Below, piece by piece: positions 44,302-53,642 of a stretch of DNA of 64,000 bases. The stretch's first letter is position 1; each line of letters starts with the position of its first letter. The notes beneath the pieces are model-generated. The model worked only from the letters and a program-made list of their open reading frames with translations. It had not been told where the DNA came from and made no database searches. Source of the DNA: UBA5078 sp040384465 (GTDB lineage: Bacteria; Pseudomonadota; Gammaproteobacteria; Pseudomonadales; Pseudohongiellaceae); the NCBI GenBank assembly GCA_040384465.1, contig JAZKJF010000002.1, forward strand, positions 186,001 through 250,000, read 5' to 3'. A program made the position numbers and the translations under genes.

Positions 44302-45192
44302 ATGAACAATCCTCTGTTCGACGCAGCCAGTATCCGTGAAGACATCGACACCGAAGCCAAACGTGCCACGGGGCGCGATGGTCGTGGGGCCTTGCCGGAC
44401 ACTATCTGGGCAACTTACTCCTCTTTCGCTAATACGGAAGGCGGCATCATTTTTCTCGGTGTTGAAGAGCGTGAGGACGGTACGTTTCACCCTGTGGGTA
44501 TCGCGGAACCGGATCGAGTGCTGAATGATCTGTGGGCGCAGCTCGGCAATCCACAGAAGGTCAGTCACAATCTCCTTACCGATGCATCAGTGCGATGCTA
44601 TGTGACGGACACTGGCCGGTGGGTGCTGGAGATCGAAGTTCCGCGAGCGGCACGCAAACTTCGCCCGGTTTTTATCAACGGCAATCCTCTGATGGTGTCG
44701 GACGGCAGGGGGCGTGGCAGTAGTTATCGAATCAGTGGAGAGGAGCTTTTGGATCTGGATAGCTCCACACATTTGCCCGGTAGGTCCACACATTTGGAGC
44801 CGAGCTCCACACATTTGCCCGGGAGCTCCACACATTTGGAGTTGAGCTCCACACATTTGCCCGGCAGCTCCACACATTTGGACATGACCTCCACACATTT
44901 GCCCGTCGAGAACGATATGAGCGATGACGCTATGTTGATCATGATTGCTGACGAGGTGCGTGGCAAAGGGAAGGCCAGTAAGGACGCAATCAGACGCACA
45001 TTGCTGGCGCTGTGCCGAGGGAGCTTTCTGACGCCTCAGCAGCTTGGCAAGTTACTGCTAAGAACCCCTCATGGACTGCGCGAACGCTTCATTAAACCTA
45101 TGCTGGAAGAGCATTTGCTGGAGCGCCGTTTCCCGCAGCTGCCGAATCATGAGCAGCAGGCCTACCGTGCCAAGGAGTCTGATTCAGAATGA
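44302..45192 (+). CDS. AlbA_2 (Schlafen-type) DNA-binding domain protein with tandem repeats
   Basis: 296 residues. Residues ~10-150 form an AlbA_2 domain (S-F-A-N-T-E-G-G-I-I-F-L-G-V-E, R-P-V-F-I-N-G-N-P). It is shorter than usual because the part after the first domain is replaced by seven copies of a Ser-Ser-Thr-His-Leu unit (~154-202). A helical C-terminus (~205-290; L-T-P-Q-Q-L-G-K-L-L-L) looks like a winged-helix region. Likely a DNA-binding regulator; some AlbA_2 proteins occur in defence islands. Confidence 0.75.
   Translation: MNNPLFDAASIREDIDTEAKRATGRDGRGALPDTIWATYSSFANTEGGIIFLGVEEREDGTFHPVGIAEPDRVLNDLWAQLGNPQKVSHNLLTDASVRCYVTDTGRWVLEIEVPRAARKLRPVFINGNPLMVSDGRGRGSSYRISGEELLDLDSSTHLPGRSTHLEPSSTHLPGSSTHLELSSTHLPGSSTHLDMTSTHLPVENDMSDDAMLIMIADEVRGKGKASKDAIRRTLLALCRGSFLTPQQLGKLLLRTPHGLRERFIKPMLEEHLLERRFPQLPNHEQQAYRAKESDSE
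44764..44901 (+). repeat. Seven 21-bp tandem repeats in the AlbA_2 gene
   Basis: TCCACACATTTG recurs at 44764, 44785, 44806, 44827, 44848, 44869 and 44890. Intervening bases alternate between CCCGG- and GGAG-type, giving a 42-bp higher-order period. In frame throughout. Confidence 0.95.
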
Positions 45193-45332
45193 CTTCTCTG
45201 GCAGGATGCCACCTCCATGCGCAACCAGTTTGTCGACGAAAGAGGTGCAGGCCAAGGAGCGCTTGAACTTCGTCTGCTGCTCAGATACTCTGCAGTGCAA
45301 AGTACTTTTCAATCAGTCCTCCGGAGGCAACC

Positions 45333-45761
45333 ATGAATAACTGGATGCAGCACACACGCAGCGCAATCGGCAGGGGCCTCATCTGGGCCGCCGCATGGTT
45401 TGGTGCAGGCTTTCTGCTGGCACGGGTATCCAGCCTTGACGGCGACCTTCCGTTTGCCATCGTGTTTACGCCGTTCGGTTTTGTTGCTGGCCTCACATTC
45501 TTCGCGATACTCGTGACTGTCGAAAGCCGCTACGGGTGTGAGCGCATGCCGCTGTCGCACTTTTGGGGGTGGGGTGCCGTGAGCGGTCTTTTGCTGTCCG
45601 GGATTGTCGCGGCCGTCGCAGCTCTGGAAGGAGAGACCTTGAGTGACGAGGTCTTGGTGTTAGGGCCCTTGTTCGCGCTGGCGAGCACGGCTTGCGTTGC
45701 TGGATGGCTGGCAGTGGCTAGTCGGGCTGCAAGGCGGGAATTGCCTGGGAGTGGTGAGTGA
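45333..45761 (+). CDS. Small integral membrane protein
   Basis: 142 residues with four hydrophobic helices (~12-31, 39-62, 75-98, 108-130). CCGGAGG precedes the ATG. No family recognised. Confidence 0.65.
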   Translation: MNNWMQHTRSAIGRGLIWAAAWFGAGFLLARVSSLDGDLPFAIVFTPFGFVAGLTFFAILVTVESRYGCERMPLSHFWGWGAVSGLLLSGIVAAVAALEGETLSDEVLVLGPLFALASTACVAGWLAVASRAARRELPGSGE

Positions 45762-45860
45762 CGTATCTGTGTGGTTCCGGAAAAATAATTTCATCCAGCA
45801 AGTACGGATACTGGCCGTGCGTGCCAGGGTTGGTATTCTGGTATGCGCAAAACCGGCCCG

Positions 45861-46106
45861 TTAGAACTTCCTCACGCCGTTACTGAACGTCCCGTTGGTT
45901 TCAACAAACTCGTTGTATTCCTCAATGGCATTGGCATTCTCGCGTAACCACTGGGCACGCTGCTCGGATCGTAATTGTTCAGCCAGTGCCCGCTCAAGCA
46001 TTGCGGACAGATTGATGTTAAGTCCCTTGGCCTTTTCAAGTAAGTCGCTGTTTATACTTACATTGGTAGGTCTTTTCGGGGCTTGAATGTTGTATGCATG
46101 ATTCAT
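45861..46106 (-). CDS. CcdA-like antitoxin, no partner visible
   Basis: 81 residues. K-R-P-T-N-V-S-I-N-S-D-L-L-E-K-A-K-G-L-N-I-N-L-S fits the CcdA ribbon-helix-helix. The C-terminus (A-Q-W-L-R-E-N-A-N-A-I-E-E-Y-N) is the toxin-binding tail. The ~100 bp after its stop holds no CcdB. Its TAA stop lies in the sequence GTTAGAAC, the same core seen at the paiB stop. Confidence 0.8.
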   Translation of the reverse strand: MNHAYNIQAPKRPTNVSINSDLLEKAKGLNINLSAMLERALAEQLRSEQRAQWLRENANAIEEYNEFVETNGTFSNGVRKF

Positions 46107-46278
46107 GCTTACTGCTCCGTATTAGTAATGTTCATCTGCTATGCGCATGTTTGATGTCGGGCAAGGCATATAACAAGCAGCAATTCGTGTTTCGGAAATA
46201 CCTCTGCAGCCGATTGTGATGCTTCATTGCTGATGATAGAGCGTGTAAAAATACGCTCTCAATACACGCAGGTGATTT

Positions 46279-46473
46279 ATGAGAACCAATATCGTAATAG
46301 ACGACAGCTTAATGGACGCAGCCCTCAAAGCGTCCGGATATAGCACCCAAAAAGAAGCAGTAGAACAAGGACTGAAACTGCTTGTCTTGCGCTGCCAGCA
46401 GCAGGAAATTCGCAAACTGCGGGGCCGAATCAAGTGGGAAGGCGACTTGGACGAAATGCGAGGCCGCAAATGA
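46279..46473 (+). CDS. VapB-type antitoxin
   Basis: 64 residues: M-R-T-N-I-V-I-D-D-S-L-M-D-A-A-L-K-A-S-G, Q-K-E-A-V-E-Q-G-L-K-L and the C-terminal G-D-L-D-E-M-R, typical of VapB antitoxins of the DUF2191 kind. ATGA overlap with vapC survives, but vapC is truncated. Confidence 0.85.
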   Translation: MRTNIVIDDSLMDAALKASGYSTQKEAVEQGLKLLVLRCQQQEIRKLRGRIKWEGDLDEMRGRK

Positions 46474-46526
46474 TACTGGTCGACACCAGTGTTTGGCTCG
46501 ACTATCTCAACAGCGTCCAAAACTGA
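46470..46526 (+). pseudogene. Truncated vapC (PIN toxin) remnant
   Basis: Encodes only M-I-L-V-D-T-S-V-W-L-D-Y-L-N-S-V-Q-N before TGA. The first 14 residues are a normal VapC start with Asp5; the rest is gone. The break coincides with the first attC-like site at 46525. Confidence 0.85.
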
Positions 46527-46587
46527 CTAACCTAGCGCTCCGCTAATGTGCGCCGCCAGAGGCGCCACCCTTCAGCGGTTGTTAGCA
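46525..46587 (-). repeat. attC-like palindrome at the end of brnA
   Basis: CTAAC (46527-46531) pairs with GTTAG (46581-46585), CCGCT with AGCGG, and GTG-CGCC with GGCGCCAC leaving one unpaired G, around a GCCAGA loop. This is the integron attC layout with an extrahelical base. The brnA stop lies inside it. Confidence 0.6.
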
Positions 46588-46811
46588 GCTTCAGCGTTCA
46601 ATCGCTCAACTAGCCAGACCTTGATGATTGACTGCCGTGTTACTCCAATACGAGCGGCTTCGCGATCCAACGACTCCACAACCCATGAAGGAAAGTCGAC
46701 ATTGATGCGCTTTTGTTCCTGGTTGGAACGACGTGCCGTAGACAAATCAAGATCATCAATGATGTCTTCGTTGCCCTGGTCAAATTTCTTGTCAAAATCC
46801 TTAGCTTTCAT
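46572..46811 (-). CDS. brnA: BrnA-type antitoxin
   Basis: 79 residues. K-R-I-N-V-D-F-P-S-W-V-V-E-S-L-D-R-E-A-A-R-I-G-V-T-R-Q-S-I-I-K-V-W is the ribbon-helix-helix of BrnA-type antitoxins. Overlaps the upstream brnT by 11 nt, the standard toxin-first order. Confidence 0.85.
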   Translation of the reverse strand: MKAKDFDKKFDQGNEDIIDDLDLSTARRSNQEQKRINVDFPSWVVESLDREAARIGVTRQSIIKVWLVERLNAEAANNR

Positions 46812-47064
46812 ACAGCTCTACCTCTCTTTTTCGAGAACGCCTAACAGAAATGAGCCGAATTGTTCCGTTTCTGTAAGTGATGACTGCAGACCAGTGCTTC
46901 GGGCCAATAAGGCCTATGACTAAAAACCGAGGCTCGTCAGCAGATCTAGCACGAATTTCCAGCAAATCAGGGTCTTTCCAAAGAGCCTGAGCATCCAGAA
47001 AGTCTATTCCATGCTTCTCTAAATTTGCCTGGCGCTTGTCAGCATCGAACTCGAAATCGCTCAT
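46801..47064 (-). CDS. brnT: BrnT-type toxin
   Basis: 87-residue RelE-like ribonuclease toxin. F-E-F-D-A-D-K-R-Q-A-N-L-E-K-H-G-I-D-F, R-F-L-V-I-G-L-I and I-R-L-I-S-V-R-R-S-R-K-R-E are diagnostic of BrnT. Intact, paired with brnA. Confidence 0.92.
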   Translation of the reverse strand: MSDFEFDADKRQANLEKHGIDFLDAQALWKDPDLLEIRARSADEPRFLVIGLIGPKHWSAVITYRNGTIRLISVRRSRKREVELYES

Positions 47065-47141
47065 GAGTATAAATTATTCCTTTTCTACTCTTTTGGCAAT
47101 GTGGCTGAACAGTGCGGGCTGCTAATGCCGTATCCGCTCCA

Positions 47142-47753
47142 TTACAACGCTCCACTCGCCGCGTACATTGTCAAACCGTCTAGCTTTTTGCCGACGGGGA
47201 CGAACTGCCACCCGAGCGCTTTCGCAGCGATGGCATCCCAGTGTCCGTCGCCATAGTACGTAATGGTGTCAAAGACGCCGCCCAGTTGCCCGAGTGCGCG
47301 TAGCATTATCTGCTGCCTCTCGAAGTGATCATCCGAGCTGGCCAACGGGACGCCGTTCACCGGGAATCCTGCCAGCGATAGCTTTAGCAGCGCGGAGCCA
47401 CCCCAACCACCGGTTGCGTACGCGATTCGATGCGTGGTCGATGTGTGCAGCCGCTGCACATATGCCCGCGCGCCTGGAATCTCGGCGAATGGTCCGTGCT
47501 CAGCCATATGGCGGCGAACGCCTTCAACAAAACGATCTCGCACCGCTGCGACTCTCTGTGGTGTTGCTTCCAAGTCATTGTCGCGCAGTATCTCGGTCAA
47601 GATGCCAGCGGCCGTGAATTGGGTGTACATCCCCCAGGATGGACGTAATTTGACATCGCCAAGTGCATCGCGGACTGACTCCAGATACATCGCATCGTCG
47701 CTCGCGTCGGATTGGAGGAGAGTGCCGTCTATGTCGAAGATTGCTGCTTGCAT
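47142..47753 (-). CDS. HAD-superfamily hydrolase
   Basis: 203 residues. Motif I F-D-I-D-G-T-L-L near residue 5, a cap helix region, motif II in Y-A-T-G-G-W, and motif IV Y-Y-G-D-G-H-W-D. The ATG at 47753 starts at motif I; the frame is open to 47897 but overlaps the GNAT gene. Substrate unknown. Only 2 nt after the GNAT stop, so both may be one cassette. Confidence 0.85.
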   Translation of the reverse strand: MQAAIFDIDGTLLQSDASDDAMYLESVRDALGDVKLRPSWGMYTQFTAAGILTEILRDNDLEATPQRVAAVRDRFVEGVRRHMAEHGPFAEIPGARAYVQRLHTSTTHRIAYATGGWGGSALLKLSLAGFPVNGVPLASSDDHFERQQIMLRALGQLGGVFDTITYYGDGHWDAIAAKALGWQFVPVGKKLDGLTMYAASGAL

Positions 47754-47755
47754 GC

Positions 47756-48202
47756 TCACGCTCGAAACTGGTGCCTGTATTTGACGAACCCTCGCTTGGA
47801 AGAGCCAGTGAAACCTGATCTCTCGAAGAAGCGATGCGCATTTTCTCTCTGCGCAGAACTGAGAAGCATGATCTTCGAACAGTCTCTGCTCAAACAAAAA
47901 GCTTCAATGTGCCGTAGAAGTAATGCACCGAGGCCTTGACCTCTATGCACTTCGTTAACAACGATGTTCTCGACCACAGCGAAAGGTTGGAAGCCGAACA
48001 TGACATCGGCGCACAGAGAAACCAATGCTGTTCCTTCAATCACGCCTCTGTACTCGCAAACGAATAGAGCGGTGTTGGGATCGTCCGAGATCTTCTCGAT
48101 GCGCTCGGGGAGAACATTGATTTGCGGATTCTGGACCAGTTGGCCGTATAGATCGGCTATCCGTTTGCTGTCCATTGGCGTCGCCGGTCTGACATTATTC
48201 AT
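47756..48202 (-). CDS. GNAT-family N-acetyltransferase
   Basis: 148 residues. Acetyl-CoA loop R-G-Q-G-L-G-A-L-L-L and the N-terminal V-R-P-A-T-P-M-D-S are standard GNAT features; N-A-H-R-F-F-E-R-S-G-F follows the catalytic fold. Typical integron-cassette cargo. Substrate unknown. Confidence 0.88.
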   Translation of the reverse strand: MNNVRPATPMDSKRIADLYGQLVQNPQINVLPERIEKISDDPNTALFVCEYRGVIEGTALVSLCADVMFGFQPFAVVENIVVNEVHRGQGLGALLLRHIEAFCLSRDCSKIMLLSSAQRENAHRFFERSGFTGSSKRGFVKYRHQFRA

Positions 48203-48204
48203 TT

Positions 48205-48261
48205 CGCGAACTCAAGCGCCTTGTGCCGTAAACAGTGGAAAACTGCTTTGCCGTGTTAGCT
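48205..48261 (-). repeat. attC-like site between membrane protein gene and GNAT gene
   Basis: The core GTTAGCT (48255-48261) carries the TAA stop of the upstream gene. An imperfect hairpin around CAGTGGAAAACTG occupies the centre. The left core (GCGAACT) is degenerate. Confidence 0.4.
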
Positions 48262-48687
48262 GCTATGCTCATTAGACTTATTTCTCAACTTTTCTAGTTT
48301 CCCTTCCATCCTTTCTTTAACCTTTTCGAAATATTTAAGGCTGTAATAACGTTTCCAAAATTTTACTCCCACAGTGACAGCCATAACCCAACAAGTAAAT
48401 GATATCCATTGGGTAATAAGGACCTGTTCAGTTGTTACAATTTGAGTAAATATACTTGCCAGTTCAGCTGTCGCAATGAAAGTTAGAACAACAAATATTG
48501 ATTGGAAAGCACTTCTTTCCATTTCCAATCTAGATGCCTTCATAAGCTCAAGTTGATTTAATTCAAACTCAATATTTTCAATATCCTGTTTAGTGCTATT
48601 GCGCTCATATCGCCGGTACGCCTTTTGTAGACCTAGAACGATGAAAGCTCCAACAATACCAATTAAAAGTGATTCGATTTCTTCCAT
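48256..48687 (-). CDS. AT-rich small membrane protein with coiled coil
   Basis: 143 residues: one helix at ~6-22, a charged coiled-coil (~25-60), two helices (~62-105) and a basic C-terminal coil. Codon use is markedly AT-rich relative to the core genome, suggesting transfer. No family recognised. Confidence 0.65.
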   Translation of the reverse strand: MEEIESLLIGIVGAFIVLGLQKAYRRYERNSTKQDIENIEFELNQLELMKASRLEMERSAFQSIFVVLTFIATAELASIFTQIVTTEQVLITQWISFTCWVMAVTVGVKFWKRYYSLKYFEKVKERMEGKLEKLRNKSNEHSS

Positions 48688-48714
48688 ACCTTGTCTCGAT
48701 AATATTGGGAGCTA

Positions 48715-48760
48715 GCCTAAAGTTATGTGGGCGCCGCTTTGCCTGGCCGCCATGTTAGAA
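48715..48760 (-). repeat. attC-like site at the paiB stop
   Basis: GCCTAAA (48715-48721) and GTTAGAA (48754-48760) bound an imperfect GGGCGCC/GGCCGCC stem. The TAA of the core is the paiB stop codon. Short (46 bp) for an attC. Confidence 0.4.
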
Positions 48761-49381
48761 CTCTGCATAGATTACCCCAGACATGAGCTTTGCAATTGCG
48801 GCCTCAGTTTGATCGCTTGATTGACTCAACTTCTCGACCACGCTCTGCTGGTCTTCAATCGGGCGGTTTTGGCTGAGCTTGAACTTTGCTTGAATGTCTG
48901 TGATTTCAATTTCAAAGCCCACAATCATGTTAAGAAATTTTGTGCGCCGTTCTCCCGCAAGGTTTGGTATCCACGGGCGTGGCATGTGAGATTCATAAAC
49001 ATGGGTTAACCGTTCAACCAAGACTTCAAGCTCGGACTCACTTTCGATGATCCGGGGTTTTCCGCGTAGGTGAACCACTGCGTAATTCCATGTTGGGACG
49101 CCAGGCGACGAATACCACGAAGGGGATACATAAGCATGCGGCCCTTGGAATACAGCCAGAACCTCACCGCATGATGAAAAGTGCTGCCATTGCGGATTTG
49201 CCCGTGCCATGTGGCAGAGCAGCTTGCCTTTGGAACTTGCGGCGCGGTCAAAGATGAAGGGCAAGTGGCTAACGAAAGGCACACCATCAGGAGCCGTGAC
49301 CAGCATTCCAAAGGAATTGCTCTCGATGAGCGCCGAGATACGTTCTGAATTTGTTTCCTTGAAATGCTCGGGGAGGTACAT
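48755..49381 (-). CDS. PaiB-family FMN-binding protein
   Basis: 208 residues. M-Y-L-P-E-H-F-K-E-T at the start, L-P-F-I-F-D, G-P-H-A-Y-V-S-P-S-W-Y and W-N-Y-A-V-V-H-L-R-G are hallmarks of the PaiB family, FMN-binding split-barrel proteins annotated as negative transcriptional regulators. A common integron cassette passenger. Confidence 0.92.
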   Translation of the reverse strand: MYLPEHFKETNSERISALIESNSFGMLVTAPDGVPFVSHLPFIFDRAASSKGKLLCHMARANPQWQHFSSCGEVLAVFQGPHAYVSPSWYSSPGVPTWNYAVVHLRGKPRIIESESELEVLVERLTHVYESHMPRPWIPNLAGERRTKFLNMIVGFEIEITDIQAKFKLSQNRPIEDQQSVVEKLSQSSDQTEAAIAKLMSGVIYAEF

Positions 49382-49393
49382 GTCGATTCCTGA

Positions 49394-49454
49394 GTTTTAA
49401 TGCTCGCTTTAAGTGCGCGGTGCAACCGCATCACGTTGCAAGCGCTTGTTAGAG
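49394..49454 (-). repeat. attC-like palindrome after the FRG-domain gene
   Basis: The two arms fold on each other: TTTAA with CTAA, CGCTT with AAGCG, GTG with CAC and GCGG with CCGC. The right core is GTTAGAG (49448-49454). Best attC candidate with that at 46525. Confidence 0.55.
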
Positions 49455-49492
49455 TACGGCGCACCAGGCCGCAGATATGGCGGTTTCATAAG

Positions 49493-51052
49493 CTAGCTCT
49501 CCCCGAAAACATCGATTCTGATCGGGTTTAAGCCGATCACCAAGCCCTCCACAGCGACAACTGCCTGGGAGGGTATAAGATCTTCAACAAACAGCTCAAT
49601 GAATCGATCAAACTGATAACAAGATTTAACATAACCTGCTGCAAATAGAGTATCTCTAAAGTCCAACCGCCCGGACGAATCAAGTTTTCGTGAGTCGATG
49701 TGCTCAAGGAAGTCATCCCGAAGAGCTTCGATGACCCTTTGTCGGCTTGCAAACCCTCTGCCTCTTATTTCCCTTCCTGATAATTCGATGCCTTCGCAGT
49801 CATCAATAAGTTCGTAAACTCCAAAAAGAAGCATTTTCAAATAGCGAACTATAGCCCTAAAAATTTGTGAATCTGAATACGGCAGATAGCGCATCCCAGA
49901 GTAAATAGTACTGACCATATCTTGAACTGCAAATTCGGTGAATTCTCCGTTCCCTTCTAAAGTGATGCCTTCACCGTCGATATACAGCGTTCGGTCAAGC
50001 TCGTCTACGACCGTCCAAGCCATGTTTGGCCTATGGGATGAATTGCTGCCTTCAGTCAGCCGCGGAAGCTGACCTTCGATATGCGCATCGAAATCTTCCT
50101 CTCTTATGCCTTGGGGGAAGATGATACTGACTCTAATAGTTTCATTTGTATGTCTATAGTTTTCATCAGGCTCCTCATGCCACATCATAGCGAACTCCGA
50201 TAGCCAGGAAGGGTCACTCTGAGGGGGCTCTAAAGCTTTAAAGAACGATTTTCGTTCTGATTCCACTGCTTCTTGTGGAATAGTTATTACGGTTCCAAAA
50301 ATGCGCTTCAATTGCTCTTCGCGTTGACCATAAGAGGAGATTAGGAAATACTGGTCCAGCATCACCTCTAGATGGCTTTTTTCCGTAGGGTATATTTCGT
50401 CGGCATGTAGTATTTGAGCTTTTGATTTTTGTGGAAAGTAGATGTGGAGGAAATGGGAGAACATTTCCAGCAGATCAGGATCCACATGACACCTTAGGAA
50501 TTCACCATCTTGAGCGTGCAAGCGCCATAAATTCTTTACATCTATATTAATCAGTTCGGTCAGTTGCGATCCCTCAAATTCAAGGTGCCGATTATTTAGA
50601 TCGCACCAAGACGCTGTAAACAGTTCTTTGTTGAGGCAAATAATCGTGCCAGTGTCTGCTTCCGTTGCGCCATCTTGTGCGAAGAAGCCAGCTACACGCG
50701 GCGACCTGGAAAAGTCGAGCAACGGAGTTTTTAGGCCATAGTGCTGAGCCACCGCAAGAATAGCATTCTCATTATTGTGCATAGACTGGAGATCAGGAGT
50801 TTTATGTACCCACCTTGCGAAGTCGTTGAGCTGTTTCCTTGCTTCGTTAAGATCGACACCTAGACGTGCAACGGATGGGCGGATGTCAAAGGTATGGCGT
50901 TGGCCACGAAAGAGGTCGTACTTCCCTGATTTTTTTAACTCTTCCGCAAGGCGGATCGCCGACAATACGTCGTCCGCATAATGTTCTGGAAAGGAGTATT
51001 CTGTCACAAGTGTGTACTCTAAACTTTGTATAGTGCGCGCACGCTCTCTCAT
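49493..51052 (-). CDS. FRG-domain protein
   Basis: 519 residues. The N-terminal FRG domain (~35-210) shows L-F-R-G-Q-R-H-T-F-D-I-R-P-S and A-Q-H-Y-G-L-K-T-P-L-L-D-F-S-R-S-P. This domain is proposed to be related to ADP-ribosyltransferases. The remaining ~300 residues match nothing I recognise. The coding sequence is AT-rich compared with uup next door. No signal peptide. Possible effector or defence protein. Confidence 0.75.
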   Translation of the reverse strand: MRERARTIQSLEYTLVTEYSFPEHYADDVLSAIRLAEELKKSGKYDLFRGQRHTFDIRPSVARLGVDLNEARKQLNDFARWVHKTPDLQSMHNNENAILAVAQHYGLKTPLLDFSRSPRVAGFFAQDGATEADTGTIICLNKELFTASWCDLNNRHLEFEGSQLTELINIDVKNLWRLHAQDGEFLRCHVDPDLLEMFSHFLHIYFPQKSKAQILHADEIYPTEKSHLEVMLDQYFLISSYGQREEQLKRIFGTVITIPQEAVESERKSFFKALEPPQSDPSWLSEFAMMWHEEPDENYRHTNETIRVSIIFPQGIREEDFDAHIEGQLPRLTEGSNSSHRPNMAWTVVDELDRTLYIDGEGITLEGNGEFTEFAVQDMVSTIYSGMRYLPYSDSQIFRAIVRYLKMLLFGVYELIDDCEGIELSGREIRGRGFASRQRVIEALRDDFLEHIDSRKLDSSGRLDFRDTLFAAGYVKSCYQFDRFIELFVEDLIPSQAVVAVEGLVIGLNPIRIDVFGES

Positions 51053-51160
51053 TGATCTGGCGGGAGTCTATCCCGGATCTCGATTAAAAGACAATGCTTT
51101 GAAATAGGCGGCGGGCGCCGCGTTTGAGGCGCAGTGCGTGCTTTGGAGTGAGAGGGTTGA

Positions 51161-51184
51161 TCGCCTGCAGGGCAGGCTCCTACA
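51161..51184 (-). repeat. REP element after uup
   Basis: Inverted copy identical to the REP at 41004. On the minus strand it lies 22 nt after the uup stop. Confidence 0.9.
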
Positions 51185-51206
51185 GGCGACAAAATTTGAG
51201 CAGCTG

Positions 51207-53138
<1,932 letters not shown>

Positions 53139-53160
53139 AATTTTCTGTGCTCTTTGTGCC

Positions 53161-53279
53161 GATTCGGGAGGTGGCCATGCGCTCTGCAGGACACGCCCGT
53201 GAATACTTCCCTGTAGGGCTCGATCGCGCCATCCATGGCGCTCAACGGTCCTGCAGAGCGCATGGCCACCTCCCGAATC
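53161..53279. repeat. Perfect 31-bp inverted repeat
   Basis: GATTCGGGAGGTGGCCATGC... (53161-53191) is exactly complementary to 53249-53279, with a 57-bp loop. The loop holds a second palindrome GCGCCAT/ATGGCGC (53227-53242). Confidence 0.95.
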
Positions 53280-53390
53280 TACCGGAGTGCCACGTCGGTG
53301 AAGTTAAACAAATGCAAGCCGGACGGTTCGGAAGCAGGGTGGTTGGGTGTGAGCTGGGGGCGTGCCACTGAAGGTAGAGCTGGGTTGAGG

Positions 53391-53482
53391 GGATGGGCCA
53401 AGCCGGACCGTGTGCCGCCATGGATGGCGGCACCCGAGCCCCCCATGGATGGGTTCACGGGCGTGTCCGGTTTGGCCCATCC
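53391..53482. repeat. 18-bp inverted repeat with nested hairpin
   Basis: 53391-53408 and 53465-53482 are complementary at 17 of 18 positions (GGATGGGCCA...). GTGCCGCC/GGCGGCAC (53412-53433) forms a hairpin inside. Confidence 0.9.
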
Positions 53483-53642
53483 TCTCGACACAGATCGGCA
53501 CTCAAAGCACATCACCGCAAGCAGTCAGAGCCAAACCGTCCGGGTTGTATTTAGTGCCGCGCAGTATAAACTTGTCGGCAGACAGAAGACAGCTGCGATG
53601 ACACCCGCGCAGAACGTGACATTGCAGGCGCAGGAGACAGAC

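Noticed and set aside
44761..44907. CRISPR array
   Set aside because: The 21-bp repeats are in frame, nearly contiguous and lack spacers.
47104..47149. attC-like site between brnT and the HAD gene as a listed feature
   Set aside because: Only partial arm complementarity and no GTT core; mentioned in the cassette finding but too weak to annotate.
53235..53642. Long N-terminal extension of the PilB-like reading frame
   Set aside because: It runs across the inverted repeats and is low in family-like sequence; the ATG at 53643 has a good ribosome site.
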